Below are positions 9,982 through 22,331 of a DNA stretch of 64,000 nt, in pieces. Each line of letters begins with the position of its first letter. Position 1 is the first letter of the stretch. The notes below the pieces were generated by a model. It was not told where the DNA came from. It did no database searches and was given only the letters and a program-made list of their open reading frames with translations. This stretch comes from Calamus simplicifolius (lineage: Eukaryota; Streptophyta; Magnoliopsida; Arecales; Arecaceae). A program made the translations under genes and the position numbers. The DNA lies in contig UESW01003878.1 of the NCBI GenBank assembly GCA_900491605.1, positions 1,775,410-1,839,409 on the forward strand, written 5' to 3'.

Positions 9982-11676
9982 TGTTGCGGACAAATCACCC
10001 GTATTGAGCGACGGGCATGCTGAGGTTCGTCGTGGGCTTCCAAGTGGGATGGAGGGGTCGTCTCCCTTCTTTGGAACCCTGTAAGAAGTCCCGGCCGGTG
10101 CTCCCGGTGAGGATCCTCCGACGCTCAAGTTAGTAAACTTGTCGCTCAGTTCTGTAGTAGTGAGATAGGAATTGAGAGATAGAGAGCAATAGATAGGGAG
10201 AGAGAGAGATCCCTTGCGTTGAGCTCGGGTCCTCCTCCTATACCTGTTTGGGGGGTCCCATTTACCTCGTTCTGTTGGAACCATTGAATCTTTTGTTGAG
10301 ATAAGTTTCTTTGAACGGCGAGTGGTTAAGCCGTTGATGGATTAGGCTGCTTGTAGCGGTAACTGCCGATCATGGCAGCACTTGCCCGTGATTTCAATGA
10401 GCGAGGTACACGGCAATAGACCTAGAATCTTGGGATCTGTTGCCTGAAGCGGGTCATTGTGTATGCGAAAAAGGCACCTAGGACCGGAGCCGTTGCTGGA
10501 GGCCGAAGCCAAAGGCCGGAGCCAAAGGCCGTCGCTGGAGGCCGAGCCGAAGGCCGTCGCTGGAGGCCGGAGCCGAAGGCCGGAGACGAAGGCCGTCGCT
10601 GGAGGCCGAAGCTGAAGGCCGTCGCTGAGGCCGGAGCCGAAGGCCGAAGCCGAGGGCCGAGCCGAGGGCCATCGCTGGAGGCCGGAGCCGAAGGCCGTAG
10701 GGCCAGCCAGGCCCAAAGCCAAAGTTCCTTTTCTGGGTTTTGCTGTCACATCATTATCTTCGAAATCGTGCAAAAGATAATACCACCCAGGGGAGACGGT
10801 CAGCCGTATCAACCATTGTTGCCGCCAGATCACCGGCCTCGAGCGTCCGCAAGCGTCCATCCTCCAGCGAGCTCCTTGCGCCTGCGGGCCTGCAAACAAG
10901 TCCCGGGGGCCAGAAATTCCGGCGGGGACCCTCCGACGCTCAAGTCAGTGCTCTGGGCAACGGCCGTGAGCTTGAGGAAGCTCGAAAGAGAAAGAGAGAG
11001 AGGCTTAGAGACAGGAGCTCTCCCTGTGAGCGTTTAGGAGTGTTATGAGTGTGTTACCTGGTCGGGGTCTCTCTTACCCTTGTTATAGATGCCTGGAGTC
11101 CGTGGGCTTGGGGCGTGATCACTTGTCAGAACATTAATTGATGGCAGCACAGTGGAGCTTACCTCCGTATGACGTGTCAAGCTGTAGGCCGTGTCCTGTC
11201 AGAGTAGGTGGTCGTAGGGCATGGCCGATCGTTACGGTGCTTGCCAAACATGTCCCCTACGTCACCTTTTTGGTTGTCCTATGCGGACAGTGATGGGTGA
11301 TAAAGTTAGTCATGTGGGTCCCAAGGTACAGCCGTTGGGGGAGAAGAATATGTTGAGTTGAAGCCAACTGTCCTTAGAGTGTTGAGTATGGAGTGCTTGC
11401 ATGGCCCTGCTCATGCCCTTGGATGAGCTTGCATGGCACTGTTAACGGCGAGGGAGCTTGGCAGCTTGGAGGTGTCGGCCTTGGAGGTGTCGGCCTTGGA
11501 GGTGTCGGCCATGGAGGTGTCGGCCATGGAGCTATCGGCCATGGAGGTGTCGGTCATGGAGCTGTCGGCCATGAAGGTGTCAGCCTTGGAGCATGGCCGA
11601 AGGGCTCTTTGGAGGCCGAAGGGGGGCTCCGTCAGTTTCCTTCACGTTCTCTAATGGCGTTGGATCAGCCACATCA
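9982..11676 (-). repeat. 5' LTR of the gypsy element (1695 bp)
   Basis: Partner of 5452-7307, with the same ends and internal order: GAGCGACGGGC start block, GGAGCCGAAGGCC repeat (10490-10710), 15-bp GGAGGTGTCGGCCAT repeat (11465-11590), and CAGCCACATCA end. High similarity to its partner suggests a fairly recent insertion. Confidence 0.88.
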
Positions 11677-12243
11677 GATGCGTCGCAATATTGTTTGTTA
11701 ATTTAAAACTAATATTGCGACGCATCCATTATGCATTGCAATATTGCGACGCAATCATAATGCGATGCAATATTAGTTTGTTAATTTAAAACTAATATTG
11801 TGACCATCCATTATGCGTCGCAATATTGCGACGCAGTCATAATGCGCATATTGCGACGCAGTATTAGTTTGTTAATTTAAAACTAATATTGCGATGCATC
11901 CATTATGTGTCGCAATATTGCGACGCATTCATAATGCGTCACAATATTAGTTTGTTAATTTGAAACTAATATCGCGACGCATTATGAATGCGTCGCAATA
12001 TTAATTTTAAATTAATAAACTAATATTGCGATGCATCACTATGCATCGCAATATTGCGACGCAATTATACTGCGTCGCAATATTGATATTAGTTTATTAA
12101 TTTAATATTACAAATATTGATATTAGTTTATTAATTTAAAACTAATATTGCAACGCATCCGTTATGTGTCGCAATATTGCGACGCAAATACATTGTGTCG
12201 CAATATTAGTTTATTAATTTATAAACTAATATTGCGATGCATT
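11677..12243. repeat. GCGACGCA/TGCGTCGC array, continuation
   Basis: This continues the array interrupted at 5451. TGCGTCGCAATATTGCGACG palindromes are separated by AT-rich linkers (TTAGTTTGTTAATTTAAAAC type) at about 90-bp spacing, so the array has both a short inverted motif and a longer tandem period. Joining 5451 to 11682 restores the pattern, which supports the gypsy element as the later insertion. Confidence 0.6.
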
Positions 12244-12244
12244 A

Positions 12245-14855
12245 TAGCTTGGATCCGACCGCTGCGATCCATCCGATCGGCGATGATCCGACGGTTGCGA
12301 TCATCTAAGCCATGATCCCGATCTATGATGATTGATCCGACGGTTGCGATCCATCCGATCGCGACGATATCCGATGGTTGCGATCGATTGAACCCATGAT
12401 CCCGATCGGCGATGATCGATCCAACGGTTGTGATCCAACTAATCGGCGACGATCCGACGGTTGCGATCGATCCAGGCTATGATCCCGATCGGTGATGATC
12501 GATCCGACCGTGCTATCGATCCGATCGGCGATGATCCGATAGTTGCGATCGATCCAAGCCATGATTCCGATCGGGGATGATCGATCTGACCGTTTCGATC
12601 CATCCGATCGGCTACGATATCCGACGGTTGTGAGTGATCCAAGCCATGATCTCGATCGGGGATGATCGATCCGACCATTACATATAGAACCGATCGACGA
12701 CGATCCAACGGTTGCGATCGATCTAAGCTATGATCCCGATCAGCGATGATCAATTCGACCATTGTGATCCATCCGATCGGCGATGATCCGACGGTTGCAA
12801 TCGATCAAAGCCATAATCCCGATCGGCGATGATCGATCCGACCACTGCGATCCATCCGAACGGGACGATCGGACGGTTGTGATCAATCCAAGCCATGATC
12901 CCGATCGGCGATGATCGATCTGACGGTTGTGATCCATCGATCGGCGACGATATCCGATGGTTGCGATCGATTGAACCCATGATCCCGATCGGTGATGATC
13001 TATCCAACGGTTGCGATCCAACTAATCGGTGACGATCCAACGGTTGCGATCGATCTAGGCCATGATCCCAATCGGCGATGATCGATTTGACTGTTGCGAT
13101 CCAACTGATCGGCGACGATCCGACGGTTACGATCGATCCAAGCCATGATCCCGATTGACGATGATCGATCCGACCGCTGCTATCGATCCAATCGGCGACG
13201 ATCCGACATTGCGATCGATCAAGCCATGATCCCAATCGGCGATGATCGATCCGACCGCTGCGATCCATCCGATCGATGATAATCTGATGGTTGCAATCGA
13301 TCCAAGCCATGATCCCGATCGGCGATGATCGATCCGACCGTTGCGATCCATCCGATCAGGGACGATATCCGATGGTTGCGATCATGATTCCGATCTGGGA
13401 TGATCGATCCAAGCCATGATTCCGATCGAGGATGATTGATCCACCATTGCGATCCATCCGATCGGCGACGATCCGATGGTTGCGATCGATCTAAGCCATG
13501 ATCCCGATCTACGATGATCGATTCGACGGTTGTGATCCATCTGATCGGCGATGATATTGACGGTTGTGATCGATTGAACCCATGATCCCGATCGGCGATG
13601 ATCGATCCGACGGTTGCGATCCAACTAATCGGCGACGATCCGACGGTTGCGATCGATCCAGGCCATGATCCCAATCGGCGATGATCGATTCGACGATTGC
13701 GATCCATCCGATCAGCGACGATATCTGATGGTTGCGAGTGATCCAAGCCATGATCCCGATCGGTGATGATCGATCCGACCATTGCAATCCAACCGATCGG
13801 CGACAATCCGACGGTTGCGATCGATCCAAGCCATGATCCCGATCGGCGATGATCGATCCGACCATTTCGATCCATCCGATCGGCTACGATATCCGACGGT
13901 TGCGAGTGATCCAAGCCATGATCCCGATCGGCGATGATCGATCCGATCGCTACGATCCATTCGATTGGCGACGATCCGACGGTTGCGATCGATCCAAGCC
14001 ATGATCTCGATCGGCGATGATTGATCCGACCGTTGCCATCCATCGATCGACGATCCGACGGTTGCGATCGATCAAAGCCATGATCCCGATCGGCGATGAT
14101 CGATCCGACCGTTGCGATCCATCCGATCGGCGACGATATCCGACGGTTGCGAGTGATCCAAGCCATGATCCCGATCGGCGATGATCAATCCGACCATTAC
14201 ATATAGAACAGATCGGCGATGATCCGACGGTTGCAATCGATCCAAGCCATGATCCCATCGGCGATGATCGATTCGACCGTTGCGATCCATCCGATCGGTG
14301 ATGATCCAACGGTTGCGATCGATCAAAGCCATGATCCTAATCGGCGATGATCGATCGACCGTTGTGATCCATCCGATCGGCGACGATATCGGATGATTGC
14401 GATCGATCCAAGCCATGATCCGATCGGCGATGATCGATCCGATGGTTGCGATCCATCCGATCGGCGACGATATCCGACGGTTGCGATCGATTGAACCCAT
14501 GATCCCGATCGGCGATGATCGATCCGACGATTGCGATCCAACTGATCGGCAATGATCCGACGGTTGCGATCGATCCAAGCCATGATTCCAATCGACGATG
14601 ATCGATTCAACGGTTGTGATCCATTTGATCAGCGACGATATCCGATCGGTTGCGATCGATCCAAGCCATGATCCCGATCGGCGATGATCGATCCGACCGC
14701 TGCGATCCATCCGATCGGCGACGATCCGATGGTTGCGATTGATCCAAGCCATGATCCCGATCGGCGATGATCGATCTGATGGTTGCGATCCATCCGATCT
14801 GCGACGATCCGATGGTTGCGATCGATCCAAGCCATGATCCTGATCGGCGATGATC
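12245..14855. repeat. 84-bp GATC-rich satellite, ~31 copies
   Basis: Head-to-tail units of about 84 bp (range roughly 80-90) are built from CCATGATCCCGATCGGCGAT, GATCGATCCGACGGTTGCGA and CATCCGATCGGCGACGAT. GATC occurs several times per unit and CGATCG is frequent. Because 84 is a multiple of three and the unit lacks stops on the minus strand, frames up to 315 codons appear there (for example 13219-14166). Their composition (Asp/Arg/Ser/Ile, 28-residue period) matches no known protein and overlapping frames are equally open, so these are not called as genes. Confidence 0.9.
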
Positions 14856-15655
14856 GACGATGGACACTACCGTGGCCGGCAAGAAAGGGGGGAACCACTT
14901 TATATTTTTTGTTATTTTTTTTTCACGAGAGGGGTTATGGAAAAAAAACCCCTTTTTTTTAATTTTACCGGCGGCCTGGCAGTTGTCAGGCCACGGCCTT
15001 GGTTGCCGACCATGGCCATAAAAAAATTATTATTTTTTTGTTATATGCGTTGCTAAATTAACGATTTATTTTTTAATTTTTGGGTTTTTGCATCGTTATA
15101 TTAAAAATTAATTTTTTTTATTTTTTAGTATATGCGTCGCTATTACGTTGCTAAATAGCGACCCAACCGTTGCGTCACTATATTAACGAAATTTTTTTAA
15201 TTTTTTGGGTTTTTGCATCGCTAATGTGTCGCTATATTGCGACGTAAAATGTGCATCGCAATATAGCGACTCAATGTTGCGTTGCTATATTAAAAATTAA
15301 TTTTTTTTAATTTTTTTGTATTTGCGTCGCTAAATAGTGACGCAATCACTGCGTCACTATATTAACGATTATTTTTAAATTTTTTAGATTTTAGCGACGA
15401 AATAATGCGTCGCTATATTGAAAATTAATTTTTTTTATTTTTTTGTTAAATGCATCGCTATTGCGTCGCTAAATAGCGATGCAATCACTGCGTTGCTATA
15501 TTAAAAATTATATTTTTTTATTTTTTTATTATTTACATCGCTAAATAGCGATGCAATCACTGCGTCGTTATACTAACAATTTTTTTTTTATTTTCTGATT
15601 TTTGCATCGCTAATGAGTCGTTATATTGCGACGCATTATTATTGCATCGCTAATT
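14856..15655. repeat. GC patch plus GCGTCGCTA array (right part of CACTA-like block)
   Basis: 14870-15030 carries a diverged relative of the GGCCTGGC/GGCCACGGCC inverted repeats seen at 4655-4950. 15040-15655 is an array of TGCGTCGCTA and TAGCGACGCA words joined by T-rich linkers. Together they mirror 4510-5451 and suggest the right side of one large element. No terminal CACTA motif or 3-bp target duplication was found near either end. Confidence 0.5.
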
Positions 15656-17493
15656 GAGTAGCACTCGGCCTCGGCTTCATCTTGTACGGCGCAGCACTCG
15701 GACTTCCCACTCAGCCTCGGACCTGTTCCCCTCGGCCTTAACTCCCACTAGACCACCACCACCTTTTCTCTCTCTTTACTGCAAACCAAGGCCGTTCATC
15801 ACCAAGCAAGCTTCTCTTCCTCTCTGCCGCATCCCAGGTCTGAGTGAGCTCCCAAAGCAGCCTCGTCCAGGTGCATTACGTGCACCCATGCACGTAATGA
15901 GACTTCCAAAGAGAGAGAGACCGTGGAAGCTAGAGGGCCCCTTATCTTGAATCAATGAGGAGGCTGCCCGAATCCTGATAACTTCCAACAACATCCTCTC
16001 CTAACCGTCCATCTTCAACGGACTCTCCTGGCCGCTCATCTTCAATGGCCGCTGGCTGCCCGGGCTTTCCTCAGCGGCCTCTAGCTCCCGAGTCCGACTC
16101 CTCCGACCCTCATCCGTGGCTTCGCTCTAGCGTCCCCAGCTCTAGATCCCATCTCTCTTCATTGCACGCTGAAGATGGGTCCCCAGCATCGTTTCGGAGA
16201 GGAGCTGGTCATCAACCAACTCCGGGCTCCGTCCCAACTTGGCTCCAACACAGATCCTGACTCTGCCCCCAGACAACCATCCCCTGCTTCGGCTCTGTTC
16301 CGACTACGACCCAACCTCTCCGGACGCCCCTGACTGCGACCTGCCCCGTCTCCAAGGCTGGTCGCAATCCCATGTTGGAGACCGTCTCCGTCCCACCACT
16401 CCAGGTCTTCATCCAACTCTGAGATTGAGTCCTAACTGTGGAGGGCGACAACGGGTCTGCGTGCCTGGGGTCTTCCATGCAACACGATGTGCATGAGGTC
16501 TCCTAGATGGTGCTGGGCATGATGGGGAGGCCTGTCAGCCGTGTCATCTCCGAGTGATTTCGGGGCATTTACAGAATCACTCCAACTCCGTGGATGGCCG
16601 ACCTCTGTTGGTCTCGACTCCTTCCATGAACATCCCCAGCTCCGGACCTTCCTCTAGGCCATTTCTGGAGCCTGACAATTCGGCCCCAGGGCACCCGGCA
16701 GCTTCGTCTCGGCCTTCGGCTTCCAGTTTTCCTCCAGGCCCTCCCCGAGCGAAGGCTCCCTTCTTCAAGGTCCTCTCGACCGACTCCGGCAAGTGCCCGA
16801 GCTCCCCTTCGGCTACCGACCACATCTCCGGTTAGCGCCCGAGCTCCCTCTCGGCTTCCGCTGCAGGATCCAGCAAGCTCCCGAGTCGCCCGAGCTTCCC
16901 TCGGCCATGCAGCCTGCCGAGCCCCCCTCGGCCTCGTACAGCCTCGGCCTCAGCTCTCCCTCAGCACTCGACTATGCATGCTCCCTTGGCCTGACTGCCA
17001 CGTCAAAGCCTCCATGGCTGCTCCTAGGCTCTCAGCTCCCGTCGGCCTCAGGAGGCTTCCTCCACTGCCAGCTTCCACTCGGTGTCGGTCCCTTCCCTTG
17101 GCCTTGTACGGCCAGACTTCTCCCTCAGCCTCGGCATTAGGCCCCCATCGGCCTCGGCTCGGCCACCTCAGCCTCAGCCTTGGCCATAATGAACAGTGCT
17201 TGGCCACCTCAGCCTCAGCCTTGGCCATAATGAACAGTGCTCGGCCACCTTAGCCTTGGCCTCGGCCACAATGAACAGTGCTCGGCCTCGTTATGAACAG
17301 TGTCATGCAAGTGTTCACCCTCGACCTTTTCTGAAGCTCATCCAAGGGCATGAACAGTGTCATGCAAGTACTCTATAATCAATGCTCTACAAGGGACAGC
17401 TGGCTTCAACTCCAAACTGCATCTTCTGCCCCAATGGCTGCACCTTGGGGCCCACATGCCTAATTTTATCACCATCACCATCGCTATCCGCGC
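15656..17493 (+). repeat. GC-rich sequence ending in a reversed, diverged gypsy LTR segment
   Basis: From about 17290 to 17493 the sequence matches the reverse complement of LTR positions 6785-6960 in order: the CTCATCCAAGGGCATGA block, the GGCTTCAACTC block, CACCTTGGGGCCCACATG and the TTTATCACC/TCCGC end. Upstream (16800-17290) are CTCGGCCT-rich repeats like those in the LTR. The stretch 15656-16800 is C/T-rich without a recognisable gene; its open frames lack family resemblance. It is probably a decayed relative of the LTR family in the opposite orientation. Confidence 0.55.
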
Positions 17494-17594
17494 AGGGGAA
17501 GGGAGCGGGTTGTGGCACCACCCATAAATTCAATGAAAAGCAGGGGCAATTTCATAATACGGAAATTAATTAAAAATTTGGGGGTGGCGGTTGA
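17494..17594. repeat. 101-bp direct repeat, copy 1
   Basis: Starts AGGGGAAGGGAGCGGG (copy 1 has CAGGGG, copy 2 TAGGGG) and ends GGCGGTTGA. It matches 23002-23102 with only a few differences by eye. It lies between the LTR-like sequence and the SURF6-like coding fragment. Origin unknown. Confidence 0.85.
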
Positions 17595-17596
17595 GT

Positions 17597-17746
17597 GTGG
17601 ACAAGCTCAGGATAGAGAAGCAGAAGAAGAGGACAGAGAATATAAAGGAGAGGATCCATCAGAAGAAGATGAGGATTGAGAAGATGGAGAAGAAGCTCAT
17701 GCGCCCAGGTTTTAAGGGCCGCAAGGAGGGATATATTAATAAATGA
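17597..17746 (+). pseudogene. SURF6/Rrp14-like C-terminal coding fragment
   Basis: An open frame of 49 codons ends in TGA at 17744-17746. It is Lys/Arg-rich with EKQKKRTENIKERI followed by KKLMRPGFKGRKEGYINK. A basic helix followed by RPGF-G-RK at the extreme C-terminus resembles the end of SURF6/Rrp14, nucleolar proteins of ribosome biogenesis (family knowledge; not confirmed by search). The frame opens only a few codons upstream, inside the 101-bp repeat, and there is no splice acceptor at the boundary. The rest of the gene is absent. It is most likely a captured or truncated last exon, but a gene continuing through a rearranged upstream region cannot be excluded. Confidence 0.5.
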
Positions 17747-20081
17747 ATCATGCCATTGGTCTAAAATTGATGTAGTATCTGGGATTAAGAACTAGGAATG
17801 GTTTCATAGGTTGAAGAAGATGAGGTAAGGTGAGTCTGGGTTTTTTCTTACCGTTAGTAGGGACTAGTTACTCATATATAATGTTAGTTTCCCATCCTAT
17901 ACATTTATTTATTGTCATGCTATACGTTTATTTATTGTCAAGATGCTTTTGGGGCATAGGACCTTGCTGCTGCTTATGGGGCTGTTGGCAAGGCTGTGAT
18001 GCGAAAAAAAATGATGGTTGTGGGCATAAATTTTTAAATGGTCAACTTTGGTGCCATGTTTGGGAGAACAGTATGCTAACCTAGCACTGGCATTTTGCAC
18101 TGCTTTGTTATAAGTCATGTGAATGATTGGCAAGAATTGGTATGATATATGCATTGTGCCATGCTTGACAGGCTCTTTAATTTTTGTGAATGAGAGTTGG
18201 TAGTCCAAGGGAATGTCTAATTATGATTGGGTGTAGAAAAATTGTTGTTAATGCTGCTTTCATAAGAAGTGGAACTTTATGTCTTGCATTATGATGATCC
18301 AATTCTGATATGACTTTCTTGTAAAAACTAAAGGGTTAGAAACTTGGAAAACTTTTTGTTTGGCTGGTTGAAGAAAAGTTGGAGTTAAGATAGTTGCCTT
18401 GAAAAAAGAATTAGTTGTTTATGGGGGATATTTTATAATTTTGTATTGATAAATGGTATCCATTTATACTCTTGCTCACTGACGCCCACTGTTTTGCTGC
18501 TTTTGCATTTATTCTTATTGGGAGTGACTTAGATACATTCTTTGGGGCAATAGTGAAGATAGGAAAAACGTTCATTTTGTTTGTTTGGAAGATATGGTAC
18601 TAGCAATTCCCCCTGAGACCTTGACTTATTTGTTGGCCATTGGCAATGTTCGAAGTTTGCTCCTTATATTCGTAATGGTCAAAGCTAATAATGCTACTCA
18701 TTGTATCATACTGAATCAATGCTTGGGTACCTTGATGTACAACTCAATTGATGCATAAACTTGTATTTTCATGATATAGGTAGATGTCTCAAACCATTAG
18801 GATGCATATTTAATACTGTAATCATCATACTGCAAATGAAGAGACATTGTTGTCATAATGAATGTCATAGAAAACACATATTACACTAGATACATATTTT
18901 ATAAACAAATAAATATGAAATAACTTTATCTAGAAAATGCATATTAATCAGATAATGCAATAAACAATGTCTGGAAACAACAAATAAGGTCTGTTATTAT
19001 GTTCTGCTGTGTTACATTGCTTATTGTAGATTTTGGGTTGAAGTCATACACTTTTATCCCATGAAAGGAGAAGCTACTTGGTTGGTTTGATGCATAAATT
19101 ATTCAACACAGATGTGTGCATATTCTGTCACGGGGTCCTCAACATGTAACATATAAAATAGCAATTATGCTGCACATAATTATTCTAAATTATCAATTCC
19201 TAAGTTCAAAAAATTAGTAGAATCACCTTTGCCTCTGAAGGAAGATAATATGCAAGCAAAAGAAAGATAGAATGATAGCTTTATGAGTTTTATTAAACTT
19301 GGTGATTGGGGTTTAGAAGTTTAGACAACAAAGTACTGAAAGTAAAAAAAGCTGAAAATTTAGGTAGAACTGTAGTGCAATTAAAATTTTTGTTCTGAAG
19401 TATCAGTTCTGTGTTCCTGTGGGTTATTTTTTTTTTTTTTGGTGGGGGGGGGGTGTTGGGTTAGAGGTTGTTTTTGGAGGCAGGATCAAAGGAGGTACTT
19501 CAAGTTGAGAAATAAATGCTAAAAGGTGAGTTAGGAAATGCCATTCAAATAGTATTCTTGCAGCTATTTATGGGTTGTTGACAATGCTATGGTGTGCAAA
19601 ATGATGGCTGTGTTTATAACCTTTCTAATGGTTAACTGTAGTGCCATGGGAGCTAGCATTGAAGTACCATGTGCAGGTGTTATGCCATCCTAGCACTGGC
19701 ATGATTTGTGCCATTCCGTGCTATTTTGTTCCAAATGATTTGGGTATTTGCAAACAACAGGCATGGTATGTATCATTGCCACACTGATTGACTCTTAAAT
19801 CAATGTATGAGATTTGGTCATTTTAAGGTATGTTGTCTGGTCTACTATAGGAAAGTTTTTATAATGGTTTATTTCAGAAGCAGTTTGGATCTTTACATCT
19901 TGTGTTATGTTAATTAAATTCCAATATGGCCTTTTTTTTTTTAAATAGGGTGGAAAGATGCTTGTACTGAATTTTATTTGAGGAGCTACGGGGAAAAAAG
20001 AATGATTTTGCTTAGAAAAGTTGAAGATAAATTATCGCCTTGTATAAAAATTAGTCGTCAATTTATTTATTTTTTTTTTTT

Positions 20082-20089
20082 GGGGGGGT

Positions 20090-20133
<44 letters not shown>
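20082..20133 (+). repeat. Poly-G tract
   Basis: About 52 bases of almost pure G after a T run, with one T near the start. It could fold as G-quadruplex, or the length could be a sequencing or assembly artefact. A shorter T/G run occurs at 19430-19453 in the first half of the duplicated region. Confidence 0.8.
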
Positions 20134-20135
<2 letters not shown>

Positions 20136-20207
20136 ATTTTTAAGAAAACAATACCCATATTTGTTCTTCTTCACTAACTATTGGTCTAACGCTCCTATTT
20201 GCTTTCA

Positions 20208-20372
20208 TACTCATCTGGAGTGACTTAGAGGAATTTCTGATGGGGGGATTGCTAAGATAGGATAAATGTTCATTTGGTTTATTTGGAAAATATGGATCTA
20301 TTAGTGTGGGGTCAGTTTTTAGGAAAAGCAATCCCCCCAGTAGAAATTCCTCTGAGTCACTCCAGATGAGTA
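20208..20372. repeat. 46-bp inverted repeat with 73-bp spacer
   Basis: Left arm 20208-20253 and right arm 20327-20372 are reverse complements with about three mismatches (TACTCATCTGGAGTGACT ... GGGGGGATTGCT). The spacer begins with about 42 bases that recur directly at 20387-20428 (AAATGTTCATTTGGTTTATT). The arrangement suggests a local fold-back duplication. Confidence 0.8.
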
Positions 20373-22123
20373 TCAAAATAAATAGGAATAAATGTTCATT
20401 TGGTTTATTTGGAATATATGGTTCTATTATGCTGTATTGGCAATGCCTTTCAGGGCTCAGCTTATTTGTTGGCTGTTGGCAATGTTTAATGTTTGCTCTC
20501 TACACTTAAAATTGTCATGGGTGATCATTTTATGTGTTGTATCATTACTATATCAATACTTGGGGCACCTTAATACACAATTCTACCAATGTGGATATAT
20601 ATAATATTAGAAGTCCTGAACCATTGGGATGCTTATTTGTTTATTATAAATATCATAATTGTGAATTCTTATTTTTTAAAAAAAACTATGATTGCTTTTA
20701 GTTGGTCAATTGTTATAAATTAATGTCATAAAAACACATAGTGCACTAACTGCATAGTTTATGTAACAAATTAATGTGAAATAGCCTTATCTTGAAAATG
20801 TTACAGTGACAACAATATGTAACATCTGGACAGAATGAATATAAGCTTGATTACTATATTTTCAGTTGAGTGTGCTGCTGATGTCCTATTGTGGGACATG
20901 TAAAAAGGCAGTTAGGCAATACATGTAGATGATGTTATTGTCCATAACTTCTGGTGTTATAGTGGTATAGTGGTGTCTATGTTACTGTATTCAAATCCTT
21001 TTCATGTTAACTGCCCATAAAAAGGCTGATTGCGATGCCAAAATTTTCAAGCTACGGTATTGCTACTGCTTTCCAAGAGTTATAGGTTTTGTTAAACTTG
21101 ACAGATACGTAATTATGGCATGCATTGTCTTCATTCCAAACAATGAATGGATCTGTGGGGATATCTAAAGTGTACTTTTATCTTGCGGTTTGTCTTCTTA
21201 AAATTTCTTATTTTAAACTGAGCCATCTAAAAGTTTTTCTCTCTTACCTAACATCAAACAAACTAGATCTAGCAAAGAAGAGGAAATACACACCTATGAT
21301 AACCTATTCGAGTAGCATAATATTTTTTGGAGGTCAGTTGCATTGCATCCTCTTTTCCCTTTACACTTTGTTGATTTTGCATTGAGATTATCTTGCTTTT
21401 GGTGAATCGCAAATTTATTCTTTTCTACCATGCCTTGATAAATTACTCTCAAATTGATTAAAAAGGATTAGAAAAGAAACTTGGGTTGTCCATGCAGAAG
21501 TTAATGCTGCTCATGCTTCTTAAGATTCATGCCGTGCAAAGACTTGTTTTGATGGTATGGCCCCAGTCCTTCTACATCCAATGCCAACTTATATGGTAGA
21601 GAACTTTGAATTAAATATCCCTCTGAGCTATGATAGCCCTACGTTGGACTACAGCTAGTGTAGAAGAGCATATAACAATGGAAGCAATCAAAATATGGCC
21701 TAATATCTGGTGATTTCTTATTAAATGACTTAAACCGAGGGAGCAAGCTTTTAGTTTTCTATTCCATGAATGTCATATCCTGAAAAAATCATGCCGTAAA
21801 TACATAGTTTAGTCATGAACATTGGGTGGATAGATCAACTGCTAAATTATCAATCTGTGTTGTGGTTCTAAGATTTAATTTATGAAGCATTTTTCTACTG
21901 CCAAATGAAATTGATTGCTTTGATTTTCTGAAATTTTTAGTTTCTATAATTTTGGGCATGTCTTATGATGAACGGCTTGAAAGGAGTAGCTTTGCGGGTG
22001 CAACAGTGGTTCTCTTAAAAATTTAGAAACCAAATGTGTAAAAAGCTTAGAGTTTATATTTGATACACTTAATTAATGAATAGGTATTGGGTTGATACAT
22101 CTACTGCCATGTTATCCTTATTT

Positions 22124-22331
22124 AAGGGACTGTTTAGAGACAAATTTTACTAAAACAGGTGGGTAAAAATTCAAAATAAATTTTCATAAAACCTGTTTTG
22201 CTAAAACTGACAAGTCATAACACTTGAAAAATGAATTTTACGAAAAACAAATCCCCATTTCATATTCATAAAACATGTTTTATGGTAGAGTTATCCATTA
22301 TGGAAAAACTCAGCGAAAACAAGCAGCCCTT
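22124..22331. mobile_element. Possible small MITE
   Basis: A 208-bp segment starts AAGGGACTGTTTAGAGAC and ends in GAAAACAAGCAGCCCTT; the ends are imperfect inverted repeats of the AAGGGCTGTTT kind seen in hAT-like MITEs. The interior has AAAACATGTTTT-like palindromic words. No 8-bp target duplication is evident, so this is weak. Confidence 0.35.

Larger units (their letters stand above)
5452..11676 (-). mobile_element. Non-autonomous Ty3/gypsy LTR retrotransposon, complete
   Basis: Two direct LTRs (5452-7307 and 9982-11676) flank a 2.67-kb internal region. Read on the minus strand the LTR starts TGATGTGG and ends in CCGCAACA. A purine-rich tract adjoins the 3' LTR (7308-7325) and a TTGGCGC primer-site region adjoins the 5' LTR (9963-9979). 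The flanking five bases are GATGT (5447-5451) and GATGC (11677-11681), a target duplication with one mismatch. The interior keeps only gag traces and tandem repeats, with no protease, reverse transcriptase or integrase, so it would depend on another element. The TTGGCGC primer region and layout suggest the Tat-like gypsy group. It sits inside a GCGACGCA array. Confidence 0.85.

Noticed and set aside
13219..14830. Long minus-strand open frames (up to 315 codons) in the satellite
   Set aside because: They follow from an 84-bp stop-free unit; overlapping frames are equally open and the composition fits no protein family.
15654..16835. Pro/Ser-rich frames in the C/T-rich stretch
   Set aside because: Low complexity with overlapping frames on both strands; similar to decayed LTR sequence and without motif support.
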